From assembly GCA_030141605.1 (NCBI GenBank), contig JAQGDQ010000152.1:62001-126000 (forward strand): DNA of 64,000 bases, written 5' to 3'. The DNA is from Tubiluchus corallicola (taxonomy: Eukaryota; Priapulida; Priapulimorpha; Priapulimorphida; Tubiluchidae). The translations under genes and the position numbers were made by a program. The notes under the pieces are model-generated. The model saw nothing but the letters and a program-made list of their open reading frames with translations, did not search any database and was not told the DNA's origin. Of the stretch, positions 60,801-64,000 are shown piece by piece; position 1 is the stretch's first letter, and every line of letters begins with the position of its first letter.

Positions 60801-63800
60801 TGCAGTGATGTGAGAATACTGTTGTTTACAAAAGAACAAGTAAGATTACGTAATATTAATGCAAATTCGCTACACGATTCCTATTCTCATTTCCAGTGGC
60901 GTCGTGCACCAAAAAAAATTGGGGGGGGCCCGACTGTATATAATGGCGGAACTTAACTGTTTAAAAAACGTATAATTTTGAAAAAAAATAAACAGTATTT
61001 TGCGTGCAAGAAAAACGATTTATTTATTCCCAACTGGCATTTAACTTAAAGCTATAGCAACGGAAACTTAATTAAAATTAAATTAAAATTTAATTAAGTA
61101 TTTATTAGCTGTTGGACTTGAAAAATGAAGTCAGATTGGACTGCCTTGACATCGTTTAAGAAATATAGCTAAAATCGCAGCGAAAACTACACACTGCTGA
61201 ACGAAGCTCGAGTGCTAACTGAGCCGTTTTGTTAACTAACAGTCTTTTGTGCAAAGACGCTAATGCTACTCAACGAGCTGCTTTGTTAACTGTTCCTGCC
61301 TGCCTCCTGAATAGATTACATGCAAACAAATTAACTACATCCTGACTTTCAGGTAAACACATACTCATGCTCATACTGTTCGCATTTATGGAGCGCTGGC
61401 CCGCTATTGCGTGTCAAAAAGTCGGAAATAAATTTGCTTACCGGTCTCATTACGAGCCGCTGACACCCTTCAAATTTTTGACATTTTCTAAGAAAATTGG
61501 GGGGGGGCCCGGGCCCCTATGGCACGACGCCACTGCTCATTTCTTGTAATTTGATTGTTACAATTTTTTGCAGACTGCTGACGATGCACGACTTCTAATG
61601 AAGCACTTTGATTCAGAACTAGGCAAGGCGTTGCCAGAAAGGGACTATGGTGGCAACTGCAAGGTGTATGATCCAGGACATCCGGATGGCCCATTCCACC
61701 ATTTTTGGGTAAATAGGGATGTTGATTTTTAACGTTAAGGGAAGTGCAACAGGTCACACTAAAAAAATGTTGCAAAACAAAAGTAATAGAAATTAGAAAA
61801 ATAAATTATATTATTAAAAAATGTTTACAGTTACTTGTGAAACTTTTAAGTCTAGCAGGTCTGTCCATTGTGAACACCCTGTACAAGTGATAGACTGTGC
61901 GTTTTCTAATTTTCTTGTAACAAGGCAAGTGGCGACAAGCGCTTGGAAACTTGTCTATCTTTAGCAGATTTGTGTATGTTTAGACAACATATATAAGTCT
62001 TAGCAAACTATTAGTCTTTATGAAGAACGTTGCCCAAATTGTGCAATCTTTGCACTGTTACAGATGTGCATGTGCATCAAATGCAAAATGTAAATCGAAT
62101 CTGTAGAAATTTATTTCTCGTCTTTTTTGTTGCGATTTGGGCAAGATGGCTTTCGGTAGCATCAGAGTTTACCAAATTCTGCATTTCTGTTTTATGCTAA
62201 CTTTATTTCTTTCTAGGACAAAATGGACTGTTTTGTTCCTACGCATTTCTTTGGATGGTGGCTAAAGGTGAGGGAACGCAAAAGATTTCACATGGTTTAA
62301 TGTGATTGTTTCTTTTATGCCAGGCAGTGTGATAGTAAAGCTGTGGCATGTTGTTTGCATATGACGTCAGGAAAATGGCAGAAAGTCTTTCCAGAATGTT
62401 CCTCACACGCCGGGTTTAGAATCCCTGGGTCTCCGTTCAACGTACATAGTAGATTCCTTAAACGAAGACAGGATGGTTTTACATATACTACCCCATTTTC
62501 AAGTCCGATAAAAAATATACATTTTAACATAATTAATACTGCAAAAGCATTTCCGATAATTTAATAATAGATAAAAAGTTAATTAATGGCGGGCGAGCCT
62601 AACTATTGATGACATCACAAACTAACATAATTTTCAACAGCAAAAATATTCCACGAGCGTGTTGCACGTGTTTGCAAAAGCGAAAATTGAAGTACAGTGT
62701 TACTGTAACATATTCAGTGTGTTGTACTAAAACTAGGCAAGTTCTAAGATAAGAATTCAATTTTAAAATTTACTACTGTGCTCACGCATAAGTTGTCGAA
62801 CATGTGTAGTTCGTGACAACCTCACCCAATTGAACTGAGAGGTAAAGCACCTATTTTTTGTACAATGCATTTCCGAAATGTAGGCGATAGTGCCCGTCTA
62901 ACTAGCGAATGGCGAAATGCTTGTAACAGCGAAGAACTAGTGGTGCGAATGTGAAATTGTGTTTGTGTGGTAATAATTCTTTCACGTAAGTCATCCTTGA
63001 AAAAATTGTACGTTTCTTTTGAATATTTTAAGTAGCAGATTGTTTTGACTTACAGTTCAAGATTGGGTCCGGTTTTGCTTTAAGATTGCTAATTAGTGGC
63101 AATAACTTGCTTAGTAAGCTTCTGTTTATTAAATCACTTGGTGGTAAGATGCAGCATGGTACTATGAATGCCCTGACCACCAATAGTTAAATTTTGCCCA
63201 AACTTTACTTTTTGTGAAAATAGGAGAGCTAATATCCATCATTTGTACATCAGTCAAGTGTAGTTATGAAGTAAACATAATAAGTTGTCCTGCAGTGGTT
63301 GTTCTAGCTTACAGCCTGAGAAATGAAATACGAGAGAAAAGTTATTAATCTATTATGTTAATTAATGCCAGTTCATTTAATAACTAATTCGCAGAGCTTA
63401 TTGCAGTTATAGTTTAATTAAAACAAGTCTTCTGATGCCTCTGTAAAAAAATTTTAACATATTAAATTATTAATGTAGTTTTGACTGTCAATATAAAGTT
63501 CAAATATTTTGCTTGTGTTTTTTTATTATGCTAATTTATCTAACATACATGCTGAATAGTGGTTAGGCTAATGTTTACAATTCCCCACACAAGAAATTAA
63601 TTCTTTAAGCGGATTAGGATTAAGATTAGGATTAGGGTTAGGCTTCAGGTTAGTGTTAGTGTTAGGGCTAGAGTTAGGGTTAGGTTATTTAAATTGTGTA
63701 GGGAATGTATACTCCTTCCAACGGTTATACCTTCATGATCTGCATAATATGCCATACAGTAAAAAAGTCACTGTGTTGTTTATTACAAAATCCTGTTGAT

Positions 63801-64000
63801 TTGGTGTGAAGAAATAGAAAACTCTATATTGTTCACTGCAGATAATACTAGTCTGTGTTATTACTGTTATCATATTTGAGTGAGATTTTTTTTTCATTGC
63901 AGACGCTAGTCTTGCGTGACTACTGGCTATGTATGGTTATTAGCATTATGTTTGAAGTGCTGGAGTATACTCTAGAGCATCAACTGCCAAACTTCAGCGA
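54874..64000 (+). CDS. PTDSS2: Phosphatidylserine synthase 2, N-terminal 7 exons (continues past window)
   Basis: Multi-pass ER (mitochondria-associated) enzyme that makes phosphatidylserine by calcium-dependent base exchange, replacing the ethanolamine head group of phosphatidylethanolamine with serine. Exons: 54874-55061, 57693-57791, 58338-58420, 59503-59570, 61574-61708, 62217-62267 and 63903 to beyond 64000, all in phase. Translation starts [10 protein letters not shown] in good context (AAGATGG) and has a polar cytosolic N-terminus. Then come [20 protein letters not shown] (first membrane span), [31 protein letters not shown], a span [19 protein letters not shown], the loop [28 protein letters not shown], and [20 protein letters not shown] then [17 protein letters not shown] and DPFH-like blocks favour PTDSS2 over PTDSS1. 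About 220 residues are in view, roughly half the protein. Confidence 0.95.
56785..57464. mobile_element. hAT-like family member 2 (longer relative of 6270 copy), PTDSS2 intron 1
   Basis: Shares GAGCACATTTTTCAAAAC and GTGCCTTTT at the left and TCGTGTTTTGAT, TGCATTAAAAATTGTTT and TACGTCCCTG at the right with the copy at 6270-6621. The left terminus is degenerate and no target duplication is evident. Confidence 0.55.
58010..58258. repeat. GAT/GATGAC-type imperfect microsatellite, about 250 bp
   Basis: Long run of GAT, GAC and AAT triplets just upstream of PTDSS2 exon 3. One frame gives an Asp-rich peptide and the reverse strand a Ser-rich one; both are repeat artefacts. Confidence 0.93.
58659..58883 (+). 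mobile_element. TTAA MITE family, internally deleted copy
   Basis: Left end AGCAAAACTGCACGATTG after TTAA (58655-58658); right end AATGTTTACATATTCATCAG and TTTTCT before TCAA, a mutated TTAA. Compared with the 60303 copy the interior is missing, joining GGCAGGCAT directly to CTGAACTAATG, giving 225 bp. Confidence 0.8.
60303..60771 (+). mobile_element. TTAA MITE family, near-complete copy
   Basis: Starts AGGAAGACCGGTCGATTG and ends CATCCGGTTTTCCT, with TTAA on each side (60299-60302 and 60772-60775). Length is 469 bp. It is in the same orientation as the 58659 copy and reverse to 44120-44664. No coding capacity. Confidence 0.87.
60894..61535. mobile_element. hAT-type non-autonomous element with perfect 8-bp target duplication
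   Basis: The termini CAGTGGCGTCGTGC and GCACGACGCCACTG are perfect 14-base inverted repeats, continued by GGGGGGGCCCG on one side and CGGGCCCC on the other. The octamer CTCATTTC is duplicated at 60886-60893 and 61536-61543. Length is 642 bp, ending 38 bases before PTDSS2 exon 5. No transposase frame. Confidence 0.95.
62462..62640 (+). mobile_element. TTAA MITE family, diverged left-end fragment
   Basis: After TTAA at 62458-62461 it reads ACGAAGACAGGATGG, then AAAATATACATTTT and AGTTAATTAATGGC, aligning with the left half of the 60303 copy. The right terminus was not found, so the end is approximate. Confidence 0.6.
63611..63687. repeat. Interstitial telomere-like repeat (TTAGGG variants)
   Basis: About a dozen degenerate hexamers such as GGATTA, GGGTTA and GTGTTA, including several perfect TTAGGG/GGGTTA units, inside PTDSS2 intron 6. 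TTAGGG is the ancestral animal telomere unit. Confidence 0.85.

Noticed and set aside
1-64000. Search for CRISPR arrays, operons, phage or viral genes
   Set aside because: No spacer-separated repeats, Shine-Dalgarno-led gene runs or capsid/integrase-like frames; the window is ordinary animal nuclear DNA.

Overview
This is an AT-rich piece of animal nuclear DNA. Protein-coding sequence is confined to short exons with GT-AG splice sites, separated by introns of 0.1 to 14 kb filled with transposon remnants, minisatellites and microsatellites. There is no bacterial-style gene packing and no rRNA, tRNA cluster or CRISPR array. The host is a metazoan, most likely an invertebrate. I cannot place the phylum from the sequence alone.

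Layout: (1) 216-3643, plus strand: the last five coding exons of the AP-1 clathrin adaptor mu subunit, ending in a normal stop. (2) 7446-22557, minus strand: a complete DNAJB1/4/5-type Hsp40 co-chaperone in two coding exons split by a 14-kb intron. A further exon at 26444-26742 may add an in-frame N-terminal extension. (3) 35133-45240, plus strand: a complete ten-exon very-long-chain enoyl-CoA reductase (TECR), about 303 residues. (4) 47881-49471, minus strand: three mutually phase-compatible exons of an unrecognised coiled-coil, proline-rich protein. (5) 54874 to the window end, plus strand: the first seven exons of phosphatidylserine synthase 2 (PTDSS2), cut by the edge.

The genes do not form an operon. 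TECR and PTDSS2 both act in ER lipid metabolism, AP-1 mu in vesicle traffic, and DNAJB in Hsp70 folding. The gene order is notable: DNAJB and TECR are divergent neighbours, as DNAJB1 and TECR are on human chromosome 19p13, and AP1M1 lies on the same human arm. This looks like retained ancestral linkage.

The non-coding part is rich in small non-autonomous DNA transposons whose ends can be read directly. These include hAT-type elements with 8-bp target duplications (28998-29528, 46078-46377, 60894-61535), pogo/Tigger-type elements at TA sites (39408-39779, 41314-41730, 42641-43281) and a family inserted at TTAA with at least four copies. There are also three decayed LINE 3' ends (19011, 23847 and 35219), several minisatellites (62, 22, 18, 24, 59, 54 and 39 bp) and an interstitial telomere-like tract. 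I found no previously undescribed enzymatic or defence system. The most interesting items are the conserved gene neighbourhood, the possible N-terminal extension of DNAJB, the duplicated splice donor in TECR, the unrecognised minus-strand gene and the TTAA element family.
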